Positions 1 to 6,151 of a DNA stretch of 9,329 bases are shown piece by piece (position 1 is the stretch's first letter; each line of letters opens with the position of its first letter). The DNA lies in contig CAUJKG010000273.1 in assembly GCA_963205465.1 (NCBI GenBank), positions 1 through 9,329 of the forward strand. Reading direction: 5' to 3'. A program made the translations under genes and the position numbers. Source of the stretch: Pseudomonadota bacterium. GTDB lineage: Bacteria > Pseudomonadota > Alphaproteobacteria > Rhizobiales > Xanthobacteraceae. The notes under the pieces were generated by a model. That model searched no databases. It saw only the letters and a list, made by a program, of their open reading frames with translations, and was not told the DNA's origin.

Positions 1-331
1 GCACCGAGATGCCTTCGAGGAAGGTGATGATCGCGGCGGGCCGGCCGCCGAGTTCGCCGAGCGTGTTGCCGTTTTTGTTTTTCACCGGCTGCGGGCACTT
101 CAATCCGCGCGCGGCGCAATGTTCCATCAGGCCGATGAAGAAGGGCAGGTCTTTCGGATCGACCCGCTTTTCGTAAAGCGTCAGGAAATAATAGCCGCGG
201 TTCGTGTGCAGCATGTAGTTCGTGTTCTCGACTCCTTCTGCGATGCCCTTGAAGGACATCAGCTCGCCGATGTCGTAACCGGCAAGGAAGGCGTCGAGTT
301 GCTCGTCGCTGACTTCGGTATAGACGGCCAC
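1..331 (-). CDS. thrB: Homoserine kinase ThrB, N-terminal part (runs off the left edge)
   Basis: The reverse strand reads 110 codons with no stop up to the window edge, beginning VAVYTEVSDEQLDAF. This opening and the segments FKGIAEGVENTNYML (about residues 27-41), YYFLTLYEKRVDP (49-61) and GGRPAAIITFLEG (95-107) are those of the ThrB homoserine kinase family with an aminoglycoside-phosphotransferase-like fold. The enzyme phosphorylates L-homoserine with ATP in cytosolic threonine synthesis. The family is about 320 residues long, so the catalytic C-terminal two thirds lie outside the window. The start is GTG at 331-329, chosen because the alignment to the family begins there and no ATG lies nearby. 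It falls 4 nt after the hicB stop, and no good Shine-Dalgarno is visible, so translation is probably coupled to hicB. Transcription must come through ispH-hicA-hicB unless an internal promoter exists. Confidence 0.93.
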   Translation of the reverse strand, partial: MAVYTEVSDEQLDAFLAGYDIGELMSFKGIAEGVENTNYMLHTNRGYYFLTLYEKRVDPKDLPFFIGLMEHCAARGLKCPQPVKNKNGNTLGELGGRPAAIITFLEGISV

Positions 332-335
332 GCGC

Positions 336-557
336 TTACTCGGCTGCGTAAATGGCGGGCCGGTAGCGCGGCTTGGGAATCGGCATTTTCTTTTGTTTGG
401 CCGTTGCAAGCCAAGCCTCTACCGCGACTTCGAGCTCGCGAAGGGCATCCTCGGGCGTGTCTCCCAGCGCGGAGCAGGACTTCAGGTCCGGGGCGTCGGC
501 AACCCAGGACTTGTCTTCGTCCGACCAGAATAAATTGATGTGGTACTTGCCCTTCAT
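336..557 (-). CDS. hicB: HicB-family antitoxin, short single-domain form
   Basis: A 73-residue protein that matches the short HicB antitoxin type: MKGKYHINLFWSDEDKSWVA at the start, PDLKSCSALGDTPEDALREL in the middle (about 24-43), and a C-terminal IPKPRYRPAIYAAE. The DxxxxWVADxPDL...GDTPEDAL pattern is the partially degraded RNase-H-like HicB fold, which binds and neutralises HicA. Larger HicB proteins carry an extra C-terminal helix-turn-helix or ribbon-helix-helix for autoregulation. None is present here, so repression by HicB alone is doubtful. The ATG overlaps the hicA stop in an ATGA arrangement (554-557), indicating coupled translation in the order toxin then antitoxin. The next gene, thrB, starts 4 nt after this stop. 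Identification rests on motif recognition; no complex has been shown. Confidence 0.85.
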   Translation of the reverse strand: MKGKYHINLFWSDEDKSWVADAPDLKSCSALGDTPEDALRELEVAVEAWLATAKQKKMPIPKPRYRPAIYAAE

Positions 558-811
558 TTCTCGCCGTCCAGACTCAAACCGTAGGTTTCGACCATATCAA
601 GAAATTGACGAACTTGATAAGGCTTCGCTTCTTTTCCGCGCGGCTGCACCGAGAGCGGGCGATCGGCGCGCGGATGAACATAAATGTGATGGCTTCCGGC
701 AATTCGATCGAGTTCGAAGCCAAAGGCTTTCAGCAGTTTTTCGAAATCGCGAAACGGGAGTGTTTTCGATCCCGCCAGCACTTTCTCCAGAACTCGCTGC
801 GGGCGCACCAT
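554..811 (-). CDS. hicA: HicA-family mRNA interferase toxin
   Basis: An 85-residue basic protein of the HicA (YcfA/PF07927-type) toxin family, predicted to cleave mRNA when not bound by HicB. The key stretch is RIAGSHHIYVHP (36-47): the GSHH histidine is the catalytic residue in this family, in the double-stranded-RNA-binding-like fold. FEKLLKAFGFEL (23-34) is the helix before it, and PYQVRQFLDMVETYGL (64-79) the usual C-terminal helix. The length fits the 75-85 residue HicA subtype paired with short HicB. The ATG at 811 lies 11 nt after the ispH stop, and AGGTG about 8 nt upstream is a plausible ribosome binding site. By hand count GC over 541-780 is about 51%, against about 62% over 901-1020 in ispH, which suggests later acquisition. 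Confidence 0.86.
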   Translation of the reverse strand: MVRPQRVLEKVLAGSKTLPFRDFEKLLKAFGFELDRIAGSHHIYVHPRADRPLSVQPRGKEAKPYQVRQFLDMVETYGLSLDGEK

Positions 812-822
812 TTTGTCTGCAC

Positions 823-1800
823 CTACTCCGCAGCCGTATCGCGTAGTTCGCGCGGCAGCGGGAAGAACACGTCTTCCTGCGGGCCGGCATAGAGATCGAC
901 CTCGACCGCATAGCGCTTCGAGAAGGCGGCGATGATTTCTTCGACCAGCACCTCCGGCGCGGAAGCGCCCGCGGTAATCCCGAGGCTCGCGATGTTACCG
1001 AACACCTCCCAGTCGATATCGTCTGCGCGCTGCACGAGTGCGGTGGCGCGGCAGCCCGAACGCTCCGCGACCTCGCGCAGGCGCTGCGAGTTCGACGAGT
1101 TCGGCGCGCCAACCACGATCATCGCGTCCACCTGGGGCGCCACGTTCTTCACCGCTTCCTGCCGGTTGGTCGTGGCGTAGCAGATGTCTTCCTTGTGCGG
1201 GCCGGTGATCGCGGGGAAACGCTCTTTCAGGATCGCGACCATCTCCGCGGTATCGTCCACCGAGAGCGTGGTCTGCGTGACATAGGCAAGCGCTTCGGGA
1301 TTTTTCGGCTGGATGGCACGCGCGTCTTCCGCGGTTTCGATCAGCGTGACAGCGCCCGGCGGCAACTGGCCCATGGTGCCGATGGTTTCGGGATGGCCGG
1401 CGTGGCCGATCAGGAGAATTTCGCGGCCGCGCTTGGCATGCACCATGGCTTCGCGATGCACCTTGGTGACGAGCGGGCAGGTCGCATCGATCGCGAACAG
1501 CTTTCGCTGGTCGGCTTCGGCCGGCACCGACTTCGGCACGCCGTGCGCGGAGAAGATCACGGGGCGGTCGCCGTCGGGAACCTGGGTCAGTTCCTCGACA
1601 AAAATCGCGCCTTTCCGGCGCAGGCTTTCGACCACGTATTTGTTATGCACGATCTCGTGGCGGACATAGACCGGGGGCCCGTATTTGCGCAGCGCCTGCT
1701 CGACTGCGTCGATCGCGCGCACCACGCCGGCGCAGAATCCACGCGGCGCGCACAACAGCACGCGCAGGCGGGGCAGGGCGGAACCGGGCGAAACATCCAT
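823..1800 (-). CDS. ispH: 4-hydroxy-3-methylbut-2-enyl diphosphate reductase (IspH/LytB)
   Basis: This is the last enzyme of the non-mevalonate (MEP) isoprenoid pathway. It reduces HMBPP to isopentenyl and dimethylallyl diphosphate using a [4Fe-4S] cluster. Counting from the ATG at 1800 (325 residues), the three cluster cysteines are C23 in CAPRGFCAGVVRAID, C108 in DATCPLVTKVH and C207 in EDICYATTNRQEAV. The catalytic glutamate is E138 in GHAGHPETIGTMG, and the substrate-binding SNSQRL follows. Length and motifs are complete. A TTG at 1809 would add three residues, but AAGG lies 10 nt before the ATG and almost touches the TTG, so ATG is preferred. It is the first gene of the minus-strand cluster ispH-hicA-hicB-thrB. 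A TTGACT hexamer (1848-1853, minus strand) could be its -35 box, but no convincing -10 follows. Confidence 0.96.
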   Translation of the reverse strand: MDVSPGSALPRLRVLLCAPRGFCAGVVRAIDAVEQALRKYGPPVYVRHEIVHNKYVVESLRRKGAIFVEELTQVPDGDRPVIFSAHGVPKSVPAEADQRKLFAIDATCPLVTKVHREAMVHAKRGREILLIGHAGHPETIGTMGQLPPGAVTLIETAEDARAIQPKNPEALAYVTQTTLSVDDTAEMVAILKERFPAITGPHKEDICYATTNRQEAVKNVAPQVDAMIVVGAPNSSNSQRLREVAERSGCRATALVQRADDIDWEVFGNIASLGITAGASAPEVLVEEIIAAFSKRYAVEVDLYAGPQEDVFFPLPRELRDTAAE

Positions 1801-1872
1801 AAATTTCAAGCCTTTGTCGCGCCTTGATCGGCGAGAGCGGGGTGCCTAGTCAACCTTTACCCCAAACGCGCG

Positions 1873-1901
1873 TTGATTTGGACCGGGCACCCCCTTATAT
1901 A
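1873..1901 (+). promoter_or_regulatory. Candidate sigma70-type promoter for trcR
   Basis: TTGATT at 1873-1878 and TATATA at 1896-1901 are separated by 17 nt and each match 4 of 6 consensus positions. The start of transcription would be near 1908, giving a leader of about 120 nt before trcR. It is the only convincing -35/-10 pair seen in the 227-nt divergent gap between ispH and trcR. Not experimentally supported. Confidence 0.5.
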
Positions 1902-1922
1902 GGCGCCAACCCCGGTCATCTC

Positions 1923-1991
1923 ATGGACGTTTTTACCGAGGCTCCGCTATCGAAAAATAGCGGCGGCGCTCGCGAAACCGTACCCGGATGA
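1923..1991 (+). CDS. Possible 22-residue leader ORF upstream of trcR
   Basis: An ATG at 1923 opens 22 codons (MDVFTEAPLSKNSGGARETV then PG) and ends in TGA at 1989-1991, 36 nt before the trcR start. It begins about 15 nt after the predicted transcription start and spans the 1944-1963 hairpin. There is no recognisable Shine-Dalgarno before it, and the peptide has no runs of a single amino acid as in attenuator leaders. It may be chance; it is listed because it is too short for standard gene callers and occupies most of the leader. Confidence 0.2.
   Translation: MDVFTEAPLSKNSGGARETVPG
1944..1963 (+). other. Perfect 7-bp stem-loop in the trcR leader
   Basis: CCGCTAT (1944-1950) and ATAGCGG (1957-1963) are exact inverted repeats around a CGAAAA loop. 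There is no T-run on either side on either strand, so it is not an intrinsic terminator. It lies about 64 nt upstream of the trcR start, inside the predicted 5' untranslated region. It could be an RNA structure or a binding site for a dimeric protein; its role is unknown. Confidence 0.4.
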
Positions 1992-2027
1992 CGATTGTTT
2001 ATGTAACGCGGTAGAGGCGCGAAAATC

Positions 2028-2720
2028 ATGTCGCATACGCCGTTAATGCCCAAGGCCACTGCCGTTTGGCTGGTGGACAACACCTCGCTCTCGTTCGATC
2101 AGATTGCCGATTTCTGCAGGCTTCACCCGCTCGAGGTGAAGGGCATCGCCGACGGCGAAGTCGCGCAAGGCATCAAGGGCCTCGACCCGGTGGCGAGCGG
2201 CCAGCTCACCCGCGAAGAGCTCGACGCCGCGATCGCGGACCCGAACCACAAGCTCGCCATGGCCGACGCCAAGGTGCGCCTGCCGGAGCCGAAGTCGAAG
2301 AAGGGCCCGCGCTATACGCCGGTCTCGAAACGGCAGGATCGTCCGGACGCGATCCTGTGGCTCGTGAAGAATCATCCCGAGCTGAAAGACGCGCAGATCA
2401 TGCGTCTGGTCGGCACCACGAAATCGACCATCCAGTCGGTGCGCGAGCGCAAGCACTGGAATTCGCCGAACCTCGCCGCGCGCGATCCGGTGATGCTCGG
2501 CCTTTGCTCGCAGATCGATCTCGACAACGAAGTGCGCCGCGCTTCCAAGGGCCGCGTGGTCGAGGCGCAGGAGCCTTCGCGCACGCTGCTTCCCGCCGAA
2601 CAAACCACCGCGCAGCCGGAGCCGGATGCGAACGAGATGCCGGTCGATGATCGCAAGGGTTCGATCGACGGCGATAACGTATTCGCGAAGCTCGGCGGCA
2701 TGAAGCGGAGCGAGTCGTAA
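2028..2720 (+). CDS. trcR: DUF1013 family cell-cycle transcriptional regulator TrcR
   Basis: A 230-residue soluble protein of the DUF1013 family (PF06242-type), found across Alphaproteobacteria and now usually named TrcR, a transcription regulator tied to the cell cycle. Typical segments are MPKATAVWLVDNTSLSFDQI (7-26), GIKGLDPVASGQLTREEL (48-65), KKGPRYTPVSKRQDRPDAIL (91-110) and RDPVMLGLCSQIDLD (152-166). Two stretches look like helix-turn-helix units: 21-43 (LSFDQIADFC...) and 119-141 (LKDAQIMRLVGTTKSTIQSV...). The tail after about 175 is poorly conserved and acidic. The ATG at 2028 has AGAGG at 2013-2017, 10 nt upstream. The gene is transcribed alone, divergent from ispH and convergent with the SDR gene. 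Family assignment is firm; the regulatory role comes from family naming and not from this sequence. Confidence 0.88.
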   Translation: MSHTPLMPKATAVWLVDNTSLSFDQIADFCRLHPLEVKGIADGEVAQGIKGLDPVASGQLTREELDAAIADPNHKLAMADAKVRLPEPKSKKGPRYTPVSKRQDRPDAILWLVKNHPELKDAQIMRLVGTTKSTIQSVRERKHWNSPNLAARDPVMLGLCSQIDLDNEVRRASKGRVVEAQEPSRTLLPAEQTTAQPEPDANEMPVDDRKGSIDGDNVFAKLGGMKRSES

Positions 2721-2727
2721 TCCCGCC

Positions 2728-2761
2728 ATTCCGGACGCGCCGTTAGGCGCGAACCCGGAAT
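2728..2761. repeat. REP-like palindromic element (ATTCCGG...CCGGAAT)
   Basis: ATTCCGG (2728-2734) pairs with CCGGAAT (2755-2761), and an inner stem CGCGCC (2736-2741)/GGCGCG (2746-2751) closes a GTTA loop. The two stems are separated by A on one side and AAC on the other. The form resembles the short dispersed palindromes of Bradyrhizobium-type genomes, which read like CATTCCGG-GCGCGC-loop-GCGCG-CCCGGAAT. That comparison is from memory; only one copy lies in this window. It has no T-tract and sits between the trcR stop and the true terminator. Confidence 0.6.
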
Positions 2762-2770
2762 TACAAAAGA

Positions 2771-2800
2771 AAAAGCCGGGCGTTTGCCCGGCTTTTTTTT
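2771..2800. terminator. Bidirectional intrinsic terminator between trcR and the SDR gene
   Basis: AAAAGCCGGGC (2771-2781) and GCCCGGCTTTT (2786-2796) form an 11-bp stem with a GTTT loop, followed by a T-run to 2800. On the minus strand the same stem is followed by a run rich in T (CTTTTTCTTTT), so it can also stop transcription of the convergent SDR operon ending at 2812. Confidence 0.92.
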
Positions 2801-2811
2801 CTTTTGGTGCA

Positions 2812-3606
2812 CTACTCCAGCGCTTCGTCTTTCACGTCGACGATATAATTCAGCGCAAGCCGCCCGCCGTCGGGGAAAATCGTTTCGCCGGTGACGTAGC
2901 TCGCGTCGTCGGAGGCAAGGAACGAGGCGATGCTTGCGACTTCTTCCGCGCCGCCGATCCGCTGCAAGGGAGTGCGCGACAGCAATCGCCGCTTCGCAGT
3001 CTTGTCTTTCGCAATGCCGGCAAGAATGTCGGTCGCGATCGAGCCGGGGCCGATCGCGTTCACGCGGATGGCATAAGGCGCAAGCGACAGCGCCATGACC
3101 TTGGTGAGCTGCTGCACGCCGCCTTTGGAAATCGAGTAAGGCACCTGGTTCGGAATCGCGACGACCGAATTGATCGACGACATGTTGATGATGGCGCCGG
3201 GTTTGCGGCCTGCTTTTGTCTGCGCGACCATTTGTTTCGCCGCGGCCTGGCCCGCGAGAAACGAACCTTTCAGGTTCACGCGGATCACGCGGTCGAAGTC
3301 GGCTTCCGTAATGTCGAGAAAGTCGGCGGTGTGGATGATGCCGGCATTGTTGACGTGAATGTCGAGCGCGCCGAATTTCGCGACCGTTGCCTTGATGAGC
3401 GCATCGACGGCGTTCGCATCGCCGACGTCGGCGGCGATGAAATGCGCGTTCGCGCCGAGCGCTTTCGCGGCTTCCGTGCCTGCCTTCTCGTCGATATCGG
3501 AAAGCACGACCTTCGCGCCGTCCGCGAGAAAGCGCGTCGCGATGGCCAGCCCGATGCCGCGCGCAGCGCCGGTGACGAGCGCAATGCGGTCCGCAAGCCG
3601 GTTCAT
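2812..3606 (-). CDS. SDR family NAD-dependent oxidoreductase
   Basis: A 264-residue classical short-chain dehydrogenase/reductase. The Rossmann motif TGAARGIG is at 12-19 and NNAG at 86-89. The catalytic set is N111, S144, Y157 and K161 (YSISK), with serine and tyrosine 13 apart as expected. PGSIATDI follows at about 187-194. An aspartate at 37 at the end of the second strand (SDID) favours NAD(H) over NADP(H). The substrate cannot be read from the sequence. It is the last gene of a three-gene operon: its ATG overlaps the stop of the AhpD-like gene in an ATGA (3603-3606), and a shared terminator follows at 2771-2800. Oxidation of a hydroxy-acid or alcohol intermediate linked to the acyl-CoA synthetase upstream is an inference from context. 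Confidence 0.92.
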   Translation of the reverse strand: MNRLADRIALVTGAARGIGLAIATRFLADGAKVVLSDIDEKAGTEAAKALGANAHFIAADVGDANAVDALIKATVAKFGALDIHVNNAGIIHTADFLDITEADFDRVIRVNLKGSFLAGQAAAKQMVAQTKAGRKPGAIINMSSINSVVAIPNQVPYSISKGGVQQLTKVMALSLAPYAIRVNAIGPGSIATDILAGIAKDKTAKRRLLSRTPLQRIGGAEEVASIASFLASDDASYVTGETIFPDGGRLALNYIVDVKDEALE

Positions 3607-4055
3607 TTCGATGCAACTTTCATCGGCGGGACTTCGAAGGCCGCCATCATGCGGTTCCAGCCGTTGATGACGGTGATCGCCCAGCTTAGATCGACGATTT
3701 CAGCTTCCGAGAAATACGCGCGCGTGGCCTCGTAGAGTTCGTCGGAGACATGCGAATCTGCGATCAAGGTGAGGGCTTCGGTCCAGGCGAGGGCGGCCTT
3801 CTCGCGCTCGCTATAGATTCCGGCCTCGTCCCATGCGCTCAGCATCAGTAACCGGTGATCGGTTTCGCCGAGCTTCCTTGCCTCCTGCGCATGCATGGCG
3901 AGGCAGAAGGCGCAGCCGTTGATTTGTGAAGCGCGGATTTTCACGAGTTCGAGCAGCGTCTTCTCGATGCCGCTGTTCTGCGTGTGATCGGAGAGCGCCT
4001 TCATCAGCTTGTAGGTTTCGGGAGCGGCTTTTACCGGGTTCGGGCGATTGCTCAT
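3603..4055 (-). CDS. AhpD / carboxymuconolactone decarboxylase family protein
   Basis: A 150-residue all-helical protein of the CMD/AhpD superfamily (PF02627-type). The redox core ELVKIRASQINGCAFCLAMH spans about 36-55 and gives E36, C48, C51 and H55, the ExnCxxCxxxH set used in AhpD-like peroxidase chemistry. WNRMMAAFEVPP near the end is also typical of this branch. Members act as thiol peroxidases or remain uncharacterised; true carboxymuconolactone decarboxylase activity is unlikely because those enzymes lack the CxxC pair. The ATG at 4055 shares one base with the TGA of the acyl-CoA synthetase (TGATG), with AAGGGA at 4067-4072 as ribosome binding site. The reading frame stays open far upstream, to about 4595, but that extension lies on top of the synthetase gene and is not coding. 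The gene lies between the synthetase and the SDR, suggesting oxidative protection or redox work in the same pathway. Confidence 0.9.
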   Translation of the reverse strand: MSNRPNPVKAAPETYKLMKALSDHTQNSGIEKTLLELVKIRASQINGCAFCLAMHAQEARKLGETDHRLLMLSAWDEAGIYSEREKAALAWTEALTLIADSHVSDELYEATRAYFSEAEIVDLSWAITVINGWNRMMAAFEVPPMKVASK

Positions 4056-5974
4056 CAGCTTGCCATTCCCTTCGTCTGCAGTGCGGCCTTGATTTCGTCC
4101 AGCGTAGTCGGATCGTCGATGGTCGCTGGCATCGACCATTCCTCCTTGTCCGCGATCTTCTTCATGGTGCCGCGCACGATCTTGCCCGAGCGCGTTTTCG
4201 GCAGGCGCTTGATCACCATCGCGGTCTTGAAGGCGGCGACCGGGCCGATCTTGTCGCGTACCAGCGCGATCAGTTCCTTCTCGATCGTATCGTCGGGCTT
4301 GTTGACGCCGAGCTTCAGCACCACGAAGCCGACCGGCACTTCGCCTTTGAGCTGATCGGCAACGCCGATCACCGCGCATTCGGCGACATCCGCGTGCGAG
4401 GCGAGCACTTCCTCCATGCCGCCCGTGGAAAGGCGATGGCCCGCGACATTGATGATGTCGTCGGTGCGGCCGAGCACATAGATATAACCGTCGGCGTCCT
4501 TGTAGCCGGCGTCGGCGGTTTTGTAGAAGCCGGGAAAATCTGCGAGATAGGATTCGTGGAAGCGCTCGTCCTGCTGCCAGAGCGTGGGCAAGCATCCCGG
4601 CGGCAGCGGCAGCTTGATGACGATATTGCCCATCTTGCCGGTTTCGACCGGCTTGCCGCCGTCATCCACGATCTGCACGTCGTAGCCGGGCATCGGCACG
4701 GTCGGCGAGCCGTATTTCACCGGCAACTGGCCGAGCCCTATCGGATTGCCGACGATGGTCCAGGCCGTTTCGGTCTGCCACCAGTGATCGATCACCGGCA
4801 CACCGAGGATCTGCTCCGACCATTTCACCGTGTCGGGATCGGCGCGCTCGCCTGCGAGAAAGAGCATGCGGAATTTCGACAGGTCATAGTCTTTCACCCG
4901 CTTGCCTTCCGGGTCTTCCTTCTTGATCGCGCGGAACGCAGTCGGCGCGGTGAAGAGTGCGACTGCGCCATGCTCGGAAGCGACGCGCCAGAACGCACCG
5001 GCGTCCGGCGTGCCGACCGGCTTGCCCTCATAGACGATCGAGGTGCAGCCATGCAGCAGCGGCGCATAGACGATGTAGGAATGGCCGACCACCCAGCCGA
5101 TGTCGGACGACGTCCACCAGACCTCGCCTTCCTTGATGCCGTACATTCCCTCCATCGACCATTTCAGCGCGACGGCGTGGCCGCCGTTATCGCGCACGAC
5201 GCCTTTCGGCTTTCCGGTGGTGCCGGAGGTGTAGAGAATATAAAGCGGGTCGGTGGCCTTCACCGGAACGCATTCGGACGTTCTGTTTGCGGCGAGTGCT
5301 GCCTCGCGCAAGCTCGCCCAATCCCAGTCCCATCCGTCTTTCATCTCGGCGCGCGCCTGCGGGCGCTGCAGCAGGATCACGGCTTCGGGTTTGGATTCCG
5401 CCATTTCTATCGCGGCATCCAGCAACGGCTTATAGGGCACGATGCGGGTGACCTCGATCCCGCAGCTTGCGGTCAGGAGGAGCTTCGGCCTTGCGTCGTT
5501 CAGCCGGGTCGCCAGTTCCTTCGGCGCGAAGCCGCCAAAGACGACCGAGTGGATTGCGCCGATGCGCGCGCAGGCGAGCATCGCCACCAGCGCTTCCGGG
5601 ATCATCGGCATATAGATGACGACGCGGTCGCCTTTCTCGATGCCGAAATCGCGCAGGATCGCGCCGAACGCGGAAACTTCGCGCTGCAACTCCCTGTAGG
5701 TGATGTTGCGCTTGGACTGCGAGACCGGGCTGTCATAGGCGAAGGCAATCTGGTCGCCGCGTCCGCCTTCGGCATGGCGGTCGACGGCATTGTAGCAGGT
5801 GTTCATCACGCCATCTGGAAACCAGCGGCCGTAAACTCCGGCGCTGCCGTCGAAGACCGTCTTCGGCTTCTCGATCCAGTCGATCGCTTCCGCCGCCTCG
5901 CGCCAGAAGCCTTCGGGATCGCGCTGCCAGCGCGCATAGACGTCCGGGTAGCGGCTCGCGGTCGGCATATCCAT
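4055..5974 (-). CDS. prpE: Acetyl/propionyl-CoA synthetase-type acyl-CoA synthetase (PrpE/ACSS3-like)
   Basis: A complete 639-residue AMP-forming acyl-CoA synthetase of the ACS/PrpE group, which converts a short carboxylic acid, ATP and CoA to acyl-CoA, AMP and diphosphate. The N-terminal ACS cap is at about 8-60. The phosphate-binding A3 motif TSGTTGKPKG is at 249-258, SSDIGWVVGHSYIVYAPLLH at 289-308, WWQTET at 398-403, and LGRTDDIINVAGHRL at 501-515. The C-terminal catalytic lysine K598 sits in PKTRSGKIVR, the site acetylated by Pat-type enzymes in relatives. The order and wording, especially VYEGKPVGTPDAGAFW and PLPPGCLPTLW, are closer to propionyl-CoA synthetase/ACSS3 than to Acs, but acetate or another short acid remains possible. 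The ATG at 5974 has GGGGAAG shortly upstream. It heads the operon with the AhpD-like and SDR genes. Confidence 0.9.
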   Translation of the reverse strand: MDMPTASRYPDVYARWQRDPEGFWREAAEAIDWIEKPKTVFDGSAGVYGRWFPDGVMNTCYNAVDRHAEGGRGDQIAFAYDSPVSQSKRNITYRELQREVSAFGAILRDFGIEKGDRVVIYMPMIPEALVAMLACARIGAIHSVVFGGFAPKELATRLNDARPKLLLTASCGIEVTRIVPYKPLLDAAIEMAESKPEAVILLQRPQARAEMKDGWDWDWASLREAALAANRTSECVPVKATDPLYILYTSGTTGKPKGVVRDNGGHAVALKWSMEGMYGIKEGEVWWTSSDIGWVVGHSYIVYAPLLHGCTSIVYEGKPVGTPDAGAFWRVASEHGAVALFTAPTAFRAIKKEDPEGKRVKDYDLSKFRMLFLAGERADPDTVKWSEQILGVPVIDHWWQTETAWTIVGNPIGLGQLPVKYGSPTVPMPGYDVQIVDDGGKPVETGKMGNIVIKLPLPPGCLPTLWQQDERFHESYLADFPGFYKTADAGYKDADGYIYVLGRTDDIINVAGHRLSTGGMEEVLASHADVAECAVIGVADQLKGEVPVGFVVLKLGVNKPDDTIEKELIALVRDKIGPVAAFKTAMVIKRLPKTRSGKIVRGTMKKIADKEEWSMPATIDDPTTLDEIKAALQTKGMAS

Positions 5975-6008
5975 CGTTTCTTCCCCGAATGCTTTTGATT
6001 TTACGGGG

Positions 6009-6036
6009 ATTGTCGCCTTCGCGCGCCGCTTGGCAA
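6009..6036 (-). promoter_or_regulatory. Candidate promoter of the acyl-CoA synthetase operon
   Basis: On the minus strand, TTGCCA (6031-6036, 5 of 6 matches to the -35 consensus) is followed after 16 nt by GACAAT (6009-6014, 4 of 6 to the -10). Transcription would start near 6002, leaving a 5' leader of about 28 nt that contains the GGGGAAG ribosome binding site. No operator or other regulatory palindrome was seen in the 177-nt divergent gap. Confidence 0.45.
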
Positions 6037-6136
6037 GAGCGGTCTTGGTCGCACTTTTTGCCGTTCCGGCTTCGCTGGCGCGGGGACGACAGGAAGGTCA
6101 TGCGTCTGTGCCGTAGCTCTTGCTCGCGCGCTTCTC

Positions 6137-6142
6137 TATAAC
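6137..6142 (+). promoter_or_regulatory. Candidate -10 box of the TSUP exporter gene
   Basis: TATAAC matches 5 of 6 consensus positions and ends 9 nt before the ATG at 6152. Transcription would start about 6149-6151, so the message would have almost no 5' leader. The -35 side is weak: TTGCTC at 6120-6125 is too close (11 nt), and the position 17 nt upstream reads TAGCTC. Confidence 0.35.
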
Positions 6143-6151
6143 CCGCGCCGC

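Noticed and set aside
1801..1809. TTG start of ispH at 1809
   Set aside because: The AAGG ribosome binding site would be only one base away; the ATG at 1800 has proper spacing and the three extra residues are not conserved in the family as I know it.
1848..1853. TTGACT on the minus strand as the -35 of an ispH promoter
   Set aside because: The -35 is good, but the sequence 16-18 nt downstream (around CGATCA) does not resemble a -10 box, so a promoter feature is not supported.
2043..2729. A 228-codon open frame on the minus strand opposite trcR
   Set aside because: Arg/Leu-rich shadow of trcR with no domain; trcR on the plus strand carries the conserved DUF1013 segments and a ribosome binding site.
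3926..5998. A 690-codon open frame on the plus strand opposite the acyl-CoA synthetase
   Set aside because: It is the antisense shadow of a gene with clear family motifs; the translation is rich in Arg, His, Asp and Ala, has no recognisable domain, and such frames are common in high-GC DNA.
6061..6115. A possible second REP-like element (TTCCGG...GCGCGGGGACGACAGG)
   Set aside because: It has one arm resembling the repeat but no matching inverted arm, so it cannot be called a palindrome.
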